DNA of 64,000 bases from Hydra vulgaris (GCF_038396675.1 NC_088928.1:58687501-58751500); one strand, 5' to 3'; positions 49,541 through 62,392 are shown, counted from the stretch's first letter. Translations and numbers: made by a program. Notes: generated by a model not told the origin, from the sequence alone.

Positions 49541-50581
49541 GAAACTAAATTTTTTTTGTTGCAAAAAATGTATAAACTTTAATATAGTTTCTTAAATATA
49601 TATTATGTTAAAAAAAAAAAAAAAAAGTTAAATTTCAAAAAGTTCAGTATTTTCTCAACTCGAAGCCGTTAATGCATGTACTGGAAAATACACGAATTTT
49701 GCGTTTTTATAAAAAGGTTATGTTTTACTGCATTTTTTTATCCTGAACAATTTTTTTTTAAATTTCTTTTTCTCCTAGCGCTTTAGTTTGTCTAAAATCA
49801 AACAAAGTTAAATTTTTTTTAAATTTAAGTTTAGATATAAAATTTTGCTTTTTAGTTAATAAACCATATTTTGGTATAAAATGGTGCTGCTCTCAATGAA
49901 GATAAAACATTAAATTGAAAAAACAACTTTTTCAAACATGTTTTTAGTTATATGTTTAATTTCTAACCTGTCATATGTCTGCAAACATATCGAAGGTCGA
50001 AAAAAATTAGTTAGTTCAAGTTTAAAATCTGTTTTTTCCATTTTATATGAAAGTTTTTATTAATATGAGTGTGAAGAACACACAAATTGACACACGACTA
50101 GTTAGACTTTTAAAGTTAAACCTCTTAAGGCTTATTTAAAAGTCTAACCTCAAAATTTAAACATTACTGTGATGTGAACCACCCCTATTTTATAATGCCA
50201 TAAAACTATTTAACTAAAATTCCGGTCTTTAAATTACCATAGATTAATATATATTTTTTATTTGAATATATATATATATTTTATTTTTTTGTAGAAAATA
50301 TGTATACATATTAAATAAAAAATAAAATATATATATATATTCAAATAAAAAATAAAAAAGCCATTTAATTTTTATTGATAAGTGTGCGGTTCGACCCGGT
50401 TTTACTCTATGAATTAAATAGCTATTCAAAAGCCATTTGAACTTTTTATTTTTAATTTTTGTTAATTTTGCCGTTTAATTATATCTACAACGTACTCATA
50501 ATAAAAAATTTAATGCCTGGAGCGACATCATTTTGTCGTATTATCGAGCCTTTACTATATTATCTTTTAAATAATATAGCC

Positions 50582-51211
<630 letters not shown>

Positions 51212-51254
51212 ATGCTATTTTAGACAATTTGTTATTATTAGCAAAGCTGAATAT

Positions 51255-53300
51255 TATGGTTAACAAATGTGTTGCATTTGGTTGTAAAACTGGATACAAC
51301 AGTTCTTTAGAAGATATAAAAAAAGAAGATATAAAAGTTGCTTCTTTTCATTTTCCGTTGAAAAATCAAGTTGCTAAATTATTGGATTCGTTTTGTAAAC
51401 TGTAGTAATCGGGTGTCTTCACCAAATTCTGTCTTATGTGAAAAGCATTTTAATGAAAAGTACATTATTCGAGGTATAAAATGCAATTTAAATTGGAATT
51501 TAAACCCTATTCCTGAAATTTTCTCAAGTGAATGCCTAAAACAGCTTTCCACACTACCATCACCTATTGCTTTAAGAAGACCACCTAAAACTCATATTTA
51601 TCAAGAAGATGAACTTTGTTTTTTTTCTGAAAATGATAAAATAACTGAATGGAGCAAGTAAAACAGTAAACATTCACCAGAAGGTTTTCAATTTAAAAAA
51701 CATCTCAATTGTGTTATTTATTACAATTAAATATTTGATCTTTTAACACATTTTTCTTCTGTTCTTGAATCAATAAAAATTGATCATTGTTTATGTGTAG
51801 CATTGCAATACAAAGGAAATAATATTTCACTTCCACCAAGGTCATAATAGCAAGTTAACTAGTTTGAGTATGCTAGAAAATCTTGCATCGTACATAAAAA
51901 ACATAGCTTCATCTAATAGAGATATAATTCTTGAAGAAATAAACAATAGAATATACTATAAAGCAAAGGGTCAACCACAATATTCTGCAGATATGATCAG
52001 ACATGCTTTATTATTCAGATATACATCTAAACAAGCATATGAAATTTTACTTGAATCATTTCCATTACCTTCAATTTCTTTATTAAATAAAATAAAACAA
52101 GGTGGAGTTGATGCAATAAAGGCTGTTGAAACACTTTGTGAGAAGGGTTCAATACATGAAGATGTAATACTAATTGTAGATTAATTTTATCTTCAGAAAC
52201 AGGCACAATATTGTGACAAGATGACAATAGTATTCTGTACAAAGGTGTTGCATTTATGATTGTTAGTTTAAAGTTGTTGCATTTATGATTGTTAGTTTAA
52301 AGAAATCTAATCCTTATGTTATAAAAGCAGTACCCGAAGTTACAATTAGTGGTAAATGGCTTTCAGAGCAAATATCAGATTCTATTAGTTCTCTTTCTTT
52401 ATCTGGTTTTAAAATTTGAGGAGTTGTTACTGACAATCATCAACCAAATGTAAACGCATTTAGTTTACTTCATTCTAAATTTGGTAATCAGTCAAATTTA
52501 TTTATTTATCATCCTGATAGTACAAATATTAAAATATACTTATTTTATTATAGTGTTCATATTGTTAAAAATTCCAGAAATAATTTATTACACTGCAAAA
52601 AATTTGTCTTTCCATCATTTACTTATAATATAAAAGATGATGTCTATAATTGTCCAGCTGGTTATATAACTTGGGGAGATTTTCATTTTCTACATTCTAA
52701 AGATGAACAACTTCAAGGTAATTTGAAAAAAGCTCCCAAAATTACATATCAAAGTCTTCACCTTGGTAATAAAAAGCAAAATGTTTCTCTTGCACTTTCG
52801 ATTTTCGATGAAACAGCAATTTAGTCCTAATAAACTTGGTAATGCAATTATTTTTGATGATGGTAAAACCACATTTTTTAGGCAACTAGCTGATTGGATT
52901 GAAGTTGCAACAACAATTGCTGGTTACATAGCAAAGAAGTTAATAAAAAGAAGCAAATGTAGCAATTGCAAGTCTATGTTTGCAAGAGATGCTAGCAATA
53001 TAAGTATTTGTCCATATCTACAAATACTTTCACGAGGTGGTCTTACTGTGCCTTTACTTTCACTTAAGGGTTTCACATGTGGATGTTTTGCAGTCTTAGA
53101 TAATCTTTCAAATTTAATAACTAAACAAGGTGCTAATATCAAAGATGTATTAGGCTTTGTTTTATCAAAATACTTTCCAAGAGTTTGTTTTATTTGCGAT
53201 TTACACAAAGAATGGGGGTTTAAATTTGCTTCTAAAATTGTAATTAATATACGAAAAGATGCTGTTATAAGTTTTAAAAGTAGACAGAGAGAAAAATAAT
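51255..53300 (+). pseudogene. THAP-domain P-element-type transposase remnant
   Basis: ATG at 51255 opens a THAP finger: [17 protein letters not shown] (C-x4-C), [10 protein letters not shown], a frame change near 51375, then WIRFVNCSNRVSSPNSVLCE with KHF (the W...C..HF ligands) and LRRPPKT. From 51864: SMLENLASYIKNIASS, QYSADMIRHALLFRYTSKQA, LPSISLLNKIKQGG, VILIVD (first acidic residue of the P-family catalytic domain), then broken text to 52700. The last part (52763-53300) has NKLGNAIIFDDGKTTFFRQL, ADWIE and IAGYIAKKLIKRSKC. At least five stops or shifts. Confidence 0.8.
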
Positions 53301-54149
53301 ATTAAAAAAAAACAATGAATAGATAACATAAAAAATTATAATTAAAAAAAACACAAATTTTCACCTATTTTTTTTTGTAAATTCCCAGTGCTGTCATTTT
53401 TGTGTAATGTACAAATATATAAAAATATATATTATAGATACAAATATATACATAATATACATAGATATATACGTTTATAAATGCATAAATCGCTTGTATG
53501 AAAACACAAAATGCTAGTTTTTCGTGATTACTTTTTTATTCATAACATTCCTACTTGTAATATTATATTTATACTATCTATTTAGTCTAGATAAGATATA
53601 ATTATATGTTTTTTCTATAGTTGCGCAGCCATCTTTTTTTATAATAGGCCTCTTAAAATTGGCCTCTAAAATGTGACACACGGCCGTGTAATATAGTAGG
53701 CCATCATATTTAACGGAGTAAATCAAACTATTAACGGATTCTTCAAAATTTCCGTGTAATATAGTAGGTAATGGATATATTATATAAAAGATTCGATAAT
53801 AGGACAAAATGATGTCGCTCCAGGCATTAAATTTTTTATTATGAGTACGTTGTAGATATAATTAAACGGCAAAATTAACAAAAGTTAAAACGGATTAAAT
53901 ATTCAAATCCGTTGAAAAACAACTGAACTTTTTATTAAAAAGGATTTCCATAAGAAATTTTGAAATGCTTTTTCTGTAGATTGCATTTTCAAGTCTTGTT
54001 TGTTTGATTTAGATTTGTCAATGTATTATAGTTCTTTATTTATAAATGATAAAGTTTTTAAAGGCGTTTTTCTTAAACCACATTTAAGTTGTAGATAAAG
54101 GTTTGTTGCTGTAAGTTTAATTTAATAAATGTGAAACTATTTAAAAAAA

Positions 54150-54242
54150 GCGTAATTTAAATTGTGTTTATCCATTTACTTTTTTTACTAAATTTTAGTA
54201 GAGAAAGCAAATGGATAAACACAGTTTAAATTACATTCGTTA
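54150..54242. repeat. Hairpin with about 30-bp arms
   Basis: GTAATTTAAATTGTGTTTAT+CCATTT at 54152 is repeated inverted as AAATGGATAAACACAGTTTA at 54207. The roughly 30-base loop is T-rich (TACTTTTTTTACTAAATT). One mismatch seen. Confidence 0.8.
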
Positions 54243-54279
54243 TTTGTAATTTCGAAGGTTGTTAAACTTGTTTTAAATT

Positions 54280-54399
<120 letters not shown>

Positions 54400-54439
54400 T
54401 TTTTTTTATATGATAAACTAAAGGGTTAGTTGAACAATT

Positions 54440-55400
54440 ATTTCTATAATTAAGACTATATGACTTGTGTATATTCTTGTGTAATTTTCTATTTTAAACG
54501 TGACATGTAGCAACTTACGGTATAAATTTAAATCAGTTGTAAAATTAAAAATGTTAACATTTCTTTTGATGCCATCAAAAAACCCATCAAAGATGGGTAT
54601 CATTATTTAGGTTAGTTGCAGATATGTTTACACAAAGCTAGTTTATATAAGTTTTTATAATTTGCAATTTTAGGTATGTGGCATGCAATATCACACTGTA
54701 AGTTTCATCAGTTGTAAAATGTTTACTTGCATTTTTTTATGGGTGTTTATTTAGATTAGTTATAGCAAAGTTTATGTAGGGATTGTTTTAGTTTGTATAT
54801 TTAAGTTTGTGTTCGCTTTTATGATATTTTAGACATATGTGATGCTATATCACACTGTAAGTTTAAATTAGTTGTAAAACTATTTGTATAGAACTTGCTA
54901 CTTTAGACATAGTTCATTCAGGCATGAGGTATCAAACTTAAATGTTTACTTGTATTTATTTTAATGGGTATATTTATTTAGATTAGTTGCAGCCAGTTTA
55001 CATATAATTTGTTTATATGCTTTTATAATTGACTATTTTAAACATGTGGCATGCAATATCACACTGTAAGTTTCATCCGTTGTAAAATGTTTACTTGCAT
55101 TTTTTTTTATGAGTATTTATTTAGGCTAGTTACAGCAAAATTTATATATGGATTGTTATAGTTTGTATATTTAAGTCTGTATATGCTTTTATAATTTGCT
55201 ATTTTAGATACGTGTCATGCTATATCACACAGTAAGTTTAAATTAGTTATTAAACTTTTTTTTTTTTTTCTTGCAATTTTTTTATTTTAGTTACAAATAA
55301 GTTTATATATTGCTTGTTTATATTTGTATAGAACTTACTACTTTTGACATGTGGCATTCAGGCATTAGGTATCAATTTTAAATTCTAATATTAATACTTT
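54440..55400 (+). repeat. Higher-order tandem repeat, alternating A and B monomers
   Basis: ATATCACACTGTAAGTTT recurs at about 54689, 54848, 55057 and (CACAG variant) 55222. Monomers alternate: type A reads GCATGCAATATCACACTGTA then TTCATCMGTTGTAAAATG and TTACTTGCATTTTTT; type B reads ATGCTATATCACACTGTAAG then TTTAAATTAGTT. Spacings of about 159, 210 and 165 give an A-B dimer of some 370 bp. A degenerate first monomer precedes at about 54500. Non-coding. Confidence 0.78.
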
Positions 55401-56547
55401 AAACGTGTTTACTATTACCTAATAAAATTTAATTTAATACATTGAAATGTAGAACTAATAAAATAACATAGTTTTTATTAGCAATTCAGAAATAAAGAAC
55501 TAGCAACAAATGTTTCTTACAGGGTTTTTAGTAAAAATTTATTACCATTTTGTATTATGGTATATCATTTATATTCAATATTTTCTTTATTGTATTTTAA
55601 GGTTTGTTTATTTTTAAATAAACAGTAACAGGTTGCTGGAATTGAAATGTGCACACACATGAATTTACAACAGTATTAAAAATTGAAATCTAGAATAGTA
55701 ACAATTGTATGCATGTCTGTGTTTTTTATATAAATGTTTTTTGACCTTGAATATAATAACTGTATTAATAAAATATATATTAAAAAACTTTTTATAATTT
55801 TATTTAAATTTTTTAATTTTTGTTGTAATTGAAAGTTTCTATATTGAATTAAATTATTATAAATATTTAATAAGTTTTCAATTAAAAGGTTAAAAAGTTT
55901 TTAGAGCTTGCTAAAAAATCTCTCCCGATCAAGTTAGTTTGTAAAAGTAGTACTGCTTGTATCAGATGTTGAATATCATAATAAAATAATCTATATACTA
56001 AAAATAAGGGCTACTTTGTAATGAAATCTCAGTTTTAACTGGCTTAATTCCTTTCTAATTTTTCGTAATTCCTTTCTAGTTTTAATAAAGGGAATAATAA
56101 ATTATGCAATACGATGACGTAGTAAATTCTTTATTTTACCAAAACAGCAAAAGCCGCCCAGCCTAATAATTCCTTTATTTTAACGAATTGTTTGTTGCAC
56201 GAACGGAATAAATGCGTAATTTCAACCGACTAATAACGACAAACTTCAGTCCGTTAAATTTTTAATCCGTTAACATAACGGAAAACCCGTTGGTGCAATA
56301 GCGACAGATGCAGTTCATTGTATATAACGGATTTTTTCTTAGAGTGTAAATATCTCCCTCCTCTGTGCGCTCCTTGCTACGTGTGAATTAAAATAATAAA
56401 CTGGTTTCTACCAAACGGTATATATTTTAAAATATCATGTGTATTGCTATCATTTTGTTTTATTTGTTCATTTTTCACTTAAAATAATTTTTGTTTAATT
56501 TTTTTTATTTAGAAGCTACCATTATGTTTACAGAGGCTACTTTTAAA
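55400..56547. other. AT-rich, no gene seen; CCGTTAA motifs at 56230-56330
   Basis: About 1.1 kb. At 56230-56330 CCGTTAA/TTAACGG occurs at least four times in direct and inverted orientation (CAGTCCGTTAAATTTTTAAT, CCGTTAACATAACGG). Similar TTAACGG motifs occur at 53712, 53730 and 57695. Confidence 0.45.
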
Positions 56548-56812
56548 ATTGAATCGATGTATACAAAACGTTTTAAGTCATAAAAACTATTTTTAAGTCA
56601 GACAACTATAACTATGTATAACACATGTATTTATCATAAATTTTGATATATATTTTAACAAATGTAATATTTAAAGATGTCAAAAAGGACCCAGATTTTT
56701 TTTTGAATTCATTAAAGTAATAATTTTGGATTTAATAAGTTTCTTCTCGTTCCCCGAAAAAATAGTTTTTATGACTTAGAACGTTTTTGTATACATCGAT
56801 TCAATTGTTCCA
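56548..56812. mobile_element. MITE with about 48-bp inverted ends
   Basis: GAATCGATGTATACAAAACG+TTTTAAGTCATAAAAACTAT at 56548 is repeated inverted as ATAGTTTTTATGACTTAGAA+CGTTTTTGTATACATCGATTC ending near 56806. The interior is about 165 bp and non-coding. It lies just upstream of the MULE C-terminal fragment and may have inserted into it. Confidence 0.78.
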
Positions 56813-56856
56813 ACAAAAATTTCTGGTGGCTAACTCTTTAACATTTTAACTGAAAT

Positions 56857-57528
56857 TTGAGGAATTGCTTTGCCTATCGTCCACATTTTGATGTCCAGAA
56901 AGAAACAAAGGCTGTACAAAGCAGCATTGGAAAAGGTAAAGAACTGGAAAATGATTTTTCACCAATTGTTTCTATGGCGGACTATAAAGCAACTATTTTA
57001 AGTGCTTTAAAATTTAGTTTTTCAAACATTAGAATTGCAGGATGTCGTTTTCATTTTAATCAATCGATGTTAAAGAAAATAAAAGCCGTAGGATTACAAA
57101 CAGAGTATGCTCATGATAATTTTATAAGAAAATGGGGAAAAAAATATATTGCTTTGTGTATGCTTCCTAGCTAATTAGTTCAAGGGGAGTTAACAAAACT
57201 GAAACTTATAACCGCTCAATTTCCCCGTGCAGATGTTAAAGAAAAAATGAAAAGGTTTGAATTATACTTTGATCGTTTTTAGATGGCTCCTAAAACTCCT
57301 AACCATCTTTCAGTTTTTGGACTAAAACATCGTACCAATAATGTTTCTGAGTCACTTTATTCAAAAATGAGTCGAAATATGACTTCACATACTGGTTTTT
57401 GGAGATTTCTTGATGAATTAGTTCACCAGATTATTTTGCCAACTGCGGTTGAAATCAGACAAATTGAAAATGGAGAAAACCCAAGATCAGCACAAAGAAG
57501 AGATTATTTGAACGGAGTATTTGTCTGA
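56857..57528 (+). pseudogene. MULE transposase, C-terminal half
   Basis: One frame with two stops (about 57172 and 57280-57282, the latter probably a Trp codon turned TAG). It reads FSPIVSMADYKATILSAL, the MULE 'sD.e.a...A' acidic block, then NIRIAGCRFHFNQSMLKKIK (the diagnostic C..H), LQTEYAHDNFIRKW, RADVKEKMKRFELYFDRF, and NHLSVFGLKHRTNNVSESLY with SHTGFWRFLDEL. Together with the FLYWCH half at 46.9 kb this makes a conventional FLYWCH-MULE protein missing its centre; 9.4 kb now separates them on the same strand. Confidence 0.78.
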
Positions 57529-57529
57529 A

Positions 57530-58430
57530 ATTTTATTGCATCTTTTTAAAGTGAAAGAATGTTAAAAACCTCACTCAAATACATTAAAATATAATAAAAA
57601 CTAAAATGAAACATTTATTTAAAAAAGTTTATATTTGAAATTATTTTTTTAATAATAAAGATAAAAAGAAATTTTTGACTAACTCTCCGTTAAGTTTAAC
57701 GGATAGATAAGATAACGTTAGTTACTCTGAAGTGCCAAATACACGAGGGAAGAGAGGGGGCGGTTTATCAAACGGGGGATGGAGACTCTTTGATAATATT
57801 GTTAAAATGGCAGGGGTACCATTTAAATAATAAAAAGATGGGGTCCAACTAAACGTTGAATGTTCCGGTGAAGACTTAATATTAACTAAAATACCATTTT
57901 TAATTCACAATGAAAACAAAGAGTATTAAATAAATTCTTTTCGTTTCAAAATAGGCTTGGGTTGAGTAAGTTGGTCTTCAAATTGGTAAATTAAACAATT
58001 TACTTCTGCTGATGATAAAGGGGTGGATCAAGTTTTAATCCATTGTTACTACCTCAATCAATATTTTCATAGTTTAAGGCAATTAATAGAAAAAAATGTA
58101 AGTGACGGCAGCTATGTTCATTTTAGATTAAAATGATTAAAACTCATGTTTATAAATGTTTTTATAAAAGTCATGAACTTCCAATTAAATGCTCATCCGC
58201 GGTTCTATGTAATTAGACCGTAAGTAATGTGACAGTAATGGTGAAACATTATCCACTTGTGTCACTTTAAATATAAAAAAACAATCAATAACAAAGTTAA
58301 TTAAATTTTTAAAAGGTTCATTTAATCTTCTCAGCACAAATAACTAGTTAAAGCTCCATAAATAATACCAACATGAGGTTACCGAGACGTCGTTTAATAA
58401 AATTTTAAGTACCAACGTAACTGGTTATAA
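57530..58430. other. Unassigned; possible right end of the MULE
   Basis: About 0.9 kb. CCGTTAAGTTTAACGG is a 16-bp palindrome at about 57690. GAGAGGGGGCGGTTTATCAA and AAACGGGGGATGG follow, resembling G-rich sequence left of the FLYWCH half (45968). No gene seen. Confidence 0.4.
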
Positions 58431-59239
58431 TTTGTACTTAAAAGATATAAGCAATGAAAGAAGAGAGGTAGCGTAGCATTATATATAGACAATGAAAAAG
58501 ATTTGCATTTATTTGAAAATGTTTATTTTACTTACTGTAAGATTGAACAAGTTTAGGTAATAATAACTAAATGCAGATCCAAATATTTAGTTGGATATAT
58601 ATACAGGCCATATTTTATCGTAGATATTATAGATCAGGGCATTGTATTTAAAAATGCTAAGGCGTATATCGGAAAATTTGGCATTAAGGAATCATGGAAG
58701 ACTTTAATGTACTAAATACTAAATGGTCTAATGGCTAATTTTATCAAGTAGAAGTAGCATTGAATTCCTATTTTGAGAAACTAATTTTGAGCAATTTTTC
58801 ATTCAACAGTGGGTAGCCAACATTTCAATTAAACATAAACAACTCATGCAGTTTTATTAAACCTTATTTTAACATTTTATTTTGATAATATTACTGAGCT
58901 TCAATAAAAATTCATCTTAGGCAACGTAGTCAAAGGTCATTTGTTACTTAGTTTTAAATTTATCATTTTTGAAAATGTAAGCATGCAGCAACCAATTTAT
59001 AAAATGGATTATATAAGAGGTACCTTTGCTAATAAGTTATTTAAATAGTATGAATTAAATTATTGTTTTAAATACCAACCAGTACAATTAATGAAGATTT
59101 CTTACTGATGTTTTTAACAGAAGCTTGTAGTTTCTTTGTCCCAAAAATAAATGTATATTTGAAATACAAAAATGTTCTCCTTGAATTAAACGCTATTTAA
59201 AGATTTTTTTTAATAATAAGAAAAAACTTTGTACATCAT

Positions 59240-59538
59240 TTTTTTTGTCTGGATGGAAAGATATAGTTAAAATTTTTTTGTCTGGATGGAAAGATATAGT
59301 TAAAATTTTTTTGTCTCGATGGAAAGATATAGTTAAAATTTTTTTGTCTCGATGGAAAGATATAGTTAAATTTTTTTTGTCTCGATGGAAAGATATAGTT
59401 AAAATTTTTTTGTCTCGATGGAAAGATATAGTTAAAATTTTTTTGTCTCGATGGAAAGATATAGTTAAAATTTTTTTGTCTCGATGGAAAGATATAGTTA
59501 AAATTTTTTTGTCTCGATGGAAAGATATAGTTAAAATT
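59240..59538 (+). repeat. 33-bp minisatellite, nine units, open in frame
   Basis: Unit: GTCTCGATGGAAAGATATAG plus TTAAAATTTTTTT. Nine near-identical copies; the first two have GTCTGG instead of GTCTCG. Because 33 is divisible by three it reads as an 11-residue repeat (FLSRWKDIVKI) on the plus strand and is also open on the minus strand. It lies inside the decayed CR1-like element, between endonuclease and RT traces. Confidence 0.95.
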
Positions 59539-60039
59539 GGGCAGTACAAAATAATATGTAAAGTATTAAAAAAAGAAGTGTTATTGGTTAGGAAATTATT
59601 TAAACAAGAATTAGTAATAAAATTTAAATAAAATTCAAACTATTACATAAATGTTTTAATTTGCGAAAACCGGATAATACAAATAACACCGAAGGTATTG
59701 ATGACAGTATTGTTGAATCGCTAACAAAATTAAATCTATTAAATCTTATATATCTTGCGTTCCAGTCCTTGTTCAACCAACAATTTTTAAAGATTATTCT
59801 ACCGCATTGGCATCGCCAATAACTTTAATTTTCAAAGCTTCAATTGAAGTTTGCTACTTGTCATTGCAATGGAGATCCGCTAATGTAAGCACAAATTATC
59901 AGGCTATTATCGCTATCAGCTAGTATAAATACTCGTATAAAAACAGCGCGAATGTTGGCTGTTTTTTCCAATGCACATACAATCTAATGACGGTTGTTTA
60001 GCAATGATAAAAATCATAAGCTTAATGCCACGCGACTGT

Positions 60040-60113
60040 ATGGGTCATATATACATGTGACCAAGGGGTCACATGTAATAGTGACCCCTTGGTCACATGT
60101 ATATATGACCCAT
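60040..60113. repeat. Perfect hairpin, 33-bp arms, 8-base loop
   Basis: ATGGGTCATATATACATGTG+ACCAAGGGGTCAC (60040-60072), loop ATGTAATA, then the exact complement 60081-60113. No mismatch in 33 pairs. The arm itself contains a smaller palindromic GTGACC..GGTCAC. It lies in the worn CR1-like element. Confidence 0.95.
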
Positions 60114-61373
60114 GTCAAGGTAATAAACAGCTTCTGAAACTAATACCGCTAAAAAATAATTCATGCACAACTAATTAATTAATAACTTTAAACATTATTT
60201 CTCATTTTATTTCTGCAAATTTCTGCCATTTGATGTAGTATGCTTAGATTTTGTCACGGATTTTGACTCGGAACAACACAAAAGGCTAATTTGTAAGCAA
60301 GTAAAAGGAAAACTATTAAAGTGGATTGTCACTTTCTTAACTGATTGGAGATAAAGAGTGCTCCTGGACGATATTTTATCATTATTGAATGCTGTTCTTA
60401 GTGGAGTTCCAGAAGGATCATTACTAGGACCTATACTATTCACTGTTTATATTAACGATTATATCTGATACACTGATTGTAAACTATGTGCCAATATCAT
60501 TAAAATCATTTCAAGTTTGGATTCCTCAAATGATGGTTTACTATTGCAAAACGATTTAAAAAATGGTTAATTGGTATAAAAGTATAATAAAATGTTTTGT
60601 AATGCATTGCGGTTTAAACATCGTAAACAACTATTTTATTAACAATATTCAATTAAATGCTTAAGTGAGCGAACGAGATTTGGATGTGATTTTTACAAAA
60701 GACCTAAAATGGAAATAACAACTAACTGCATGCGCCTTTAAAGCGAACTCCATGCTTGGTATGATTAAACGCATGTTTTTAGTTTTGACCCAAAGTATTT
60801 GGAAATTTTGTACTGCATATTTTAAAACTCTAATCAAGTTCTCTGTTTTAGCATGGTATTTATTTTGAAAAGCTGACATAAAAATATTAAAAGTGTCCAG
60901 CACAGGGTAACATACATGATTACCATTATCATAACAACATTAGAATAAAGACAAAAAAGAGGGGACTTGATTCAGATGTTCAAAGTTTTTAAAGATATTA
61001 TCTGTGTTAAACTGTATAATCGGCTAGTTTTTAAATCTAATGTCACAACAAGTGGTCACAGTTTTTAATTATTTAAGAGAATTATGTAAATATGAACCCC
61101 GAAATAAATTTATTACGAATAGAGCAGCGAACGATTGGAATAGTTTACCTAGTAAATTAGTAAAATCGACTTCAACAATTGAATTTAAAATCCTTACTTC
61201 TCTTCTTCCTTTGATGTTGTTGTTATTTTTTACTTTGGTTTTCTAATGTTTTAATATTTTTGCTTATTTATTAATTTTCTTATTATTTATCTTTCTTCAC
61301 TTTACTTTCTAAACTTCTATTTTTTATCTATTAATTTTTCCATCTTCTTTTTCCTTTTCTAAAAATTCCTTCT

Positions 61374-61525
61374 AAAGTACCCAGCTAACACATGCTTAAT
61401 TGGCCCAACGTTGGGTTAACGTTGGATTGGATGACTTACGTTGGCCCAACGTAGTGCCAACGCAATGTAACTCGACGTAGATTTTCATCACATTGGCTCT
61501 ACGTTGGGCCAACTTACTTTGAAAA
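61374..61525. repeat. CCCAACGTTGG palindromic repeat tract
   Basis: TACCCAGCTAACACATGC, then repeated TTGGCCCAACGTTGGG, TTAACGTTGGATT, ACGTTGGCCCAACGTAGTGC and CTACGTTGGGCCAACTTAC within 130 bp. Each is a direct or inverted copy of a TTGGCCCAACGT core. Such tracts mark the ends of certain non-autonomous transposons in invertebrates. A similar opening, CCCAGCAAACATGTTTATAT, occurs at 63104, suggesting a related end. Confidence 0.7.
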
Positions 61526-61787
61526 ACCTACGTTTGCGGCTTATCTATTAACGCAAATTATTGCGTGAATCAAGGACGTAAAATAAGATGGACGTTCAAC
61601 GCATTGTTTAAAAAAAAAGATATGCGTGTTACGGAATTGTTTGGAGAACAATAGGAAAACAATAGGGAGAATTGCAAAATGTGGGAATATTTTTATTAGA
61701 TTCGACGTCAAAAAAAGTAGGTCTCGACTATCCAATAAAATATCTTAAGATTGCGTAAAATATATTTTTTGAACAGTTAAACATAAA

Positions 61788-62115
61788 ATGAATATGACAG
61801 ATGAGTTTAATATTAATCAAGAAGATTATTCTTTTTTGCTTGAAAATGTTGATTCTGAAATTGAAATAGTTGTGGAAGATTTTATCGAGCTAGACCTTGA
61901 CGAGTTAGCCGACTTCTTCTCAGATGATTTGGAATTAGAGCTCATACCATCAGCAATACCTACAGAAAAATCGATTTCAGAAGAAGAACCAAATAAGCTC
62001 AAAAAAATAGAAGAGCGAATAATAACTAAATATACTTGTCCGAAATGTCACAACAAATATATTAGAGAATCGAATTTTAAAATACATGAAAAGAAATGTT
62101 ACATTGGTACTAAAG
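61788..62115 (+). CDS. Unrecognised gene, exon 1: acidic N-terminus plus C2H2 zinc finger
   Basis: Starts at ATG 61788 and runs 109 codons plus one base to a GTGAGT donor at 62116. Residues 1-70 are strongly acidic (runs such as DFIELDLDELADFFSDD). Residues 81-104 form a C2H2-type finger or close variant: YTCPKCHNKYIRESNFKIHEKKC, that is C-x2-C-x12-H-x3-4-C (a C2HC form). Reading past the donor gives a few residues and a stop inside a palindrome, while splicing to 62544 keeps the frame. Function unknown; nucleic-acid or protein binding is all that can be inferred. It could be a host gene or the 5' end of another mobile element's protein. The gene continues beyond the right edge. Confidence 0.6.
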
Positions 62116-62176
62116 GTGAGTTATACTCGAGTATTTATTGTTTAGTACTCAATGAATGTCTGGTAGTGTCTAAACG

Positions 62177-62216
62177 GGTAAACTCACATTATGAGTACTC
62201 ATAATGTGAGTTTACC
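62177..62216. repeat. Perfect 40-bp palindrome
   Basis: GGTAAACTCACATTATGAGT followed by its exact complement with no loop. It lies 60 bp into the first intron of the zinc-finger gene, and unspliced translation terminates within it. Confidence 0.92.
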
Positions 62217-62334
62217 AGTTTTGTAAAATAATAAATTGGGCCTTAAACTTCTAAAGCAAACACTAAAAAGACTTAAAAAAAATTTCCTAGAAATTAAAAA
62301 TTAAGTTTTAAAAGATAGTATACCTATATAAATT

Positions 62335-62392
62335 ATGATATCAAGAATTGATTTATATTATATAATATAAATCAATTCTTGATGTTATAATT
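62335..62392. repeat. Palindrome in intron of zinc-finger gene
   Basis: ATGATATCAAGAATTGATTT+ATATTATA against TATAATATAAATCAATTCTT+GATGTTAT; one mismatch in about 28 pairs, no loop. Confidence 0.85.

Larger units (their letters stand above)
47624..50407 (+). mobile_element. pogo-type transposon, TA target duplication
   Basis: The left end GAGTAAAACCGGGTCAAACC (from 47624) and the right end inverted GAGTAAAACCGGGTCGAACC (ending 50407) are near-perfect 26-bp inverted repeats ending CGCACAC. TA flanks both (47622-47623 and 50408-50409). Length 2,784 bp including an inserted 545-bp foldback element. The coding remnant is on the plus strand. Confidence 0.88.
58440..61250 (+). pseudogene. CR1-like LINE remnant, extremely decayed
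   Basis: Endonuclease traces at 58460-58960: VALYIDNEKDLHLFEN, KYLVGYIYRP, MEDFNVLNTKWSNG, SFNSG.PTFQLN. Pre-RT trace near 59870: QWRSANVSTNYQAI. RT at 60220-60480: VVCLDFVTDFDSEQHKRLI, KLLKWIVTFLTDWR and AVLSGVPEGSLLGPILFTVY with INDY, then CKLCAN where FADD should be (catalytic pair lost). C-terminus: RDLDVIFTKDLKWK, FKANSMLGMIKRMF, GDLIQMFKVFKDI, KFITNRAANDWNSLPSKLV (61040-61246). It has many frame changes and stops and is much older than the two LINE copies in the left half. Confidence 0.72.

Noticed and set aside
59240-59538. CRISPR array or coding repeat protein
   Set aside because: The 33-bp units are directly adjacent without variable spacers, the DNA is eukaryotic and no start or domain context supports a gene.
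59193-59549. Minus-strand 118-codon protein of ILTISFHRDKK repeats
   Set aside because: It is the antisense reading of the 33-bp minisatellite; both strands are open by chance of unit length.
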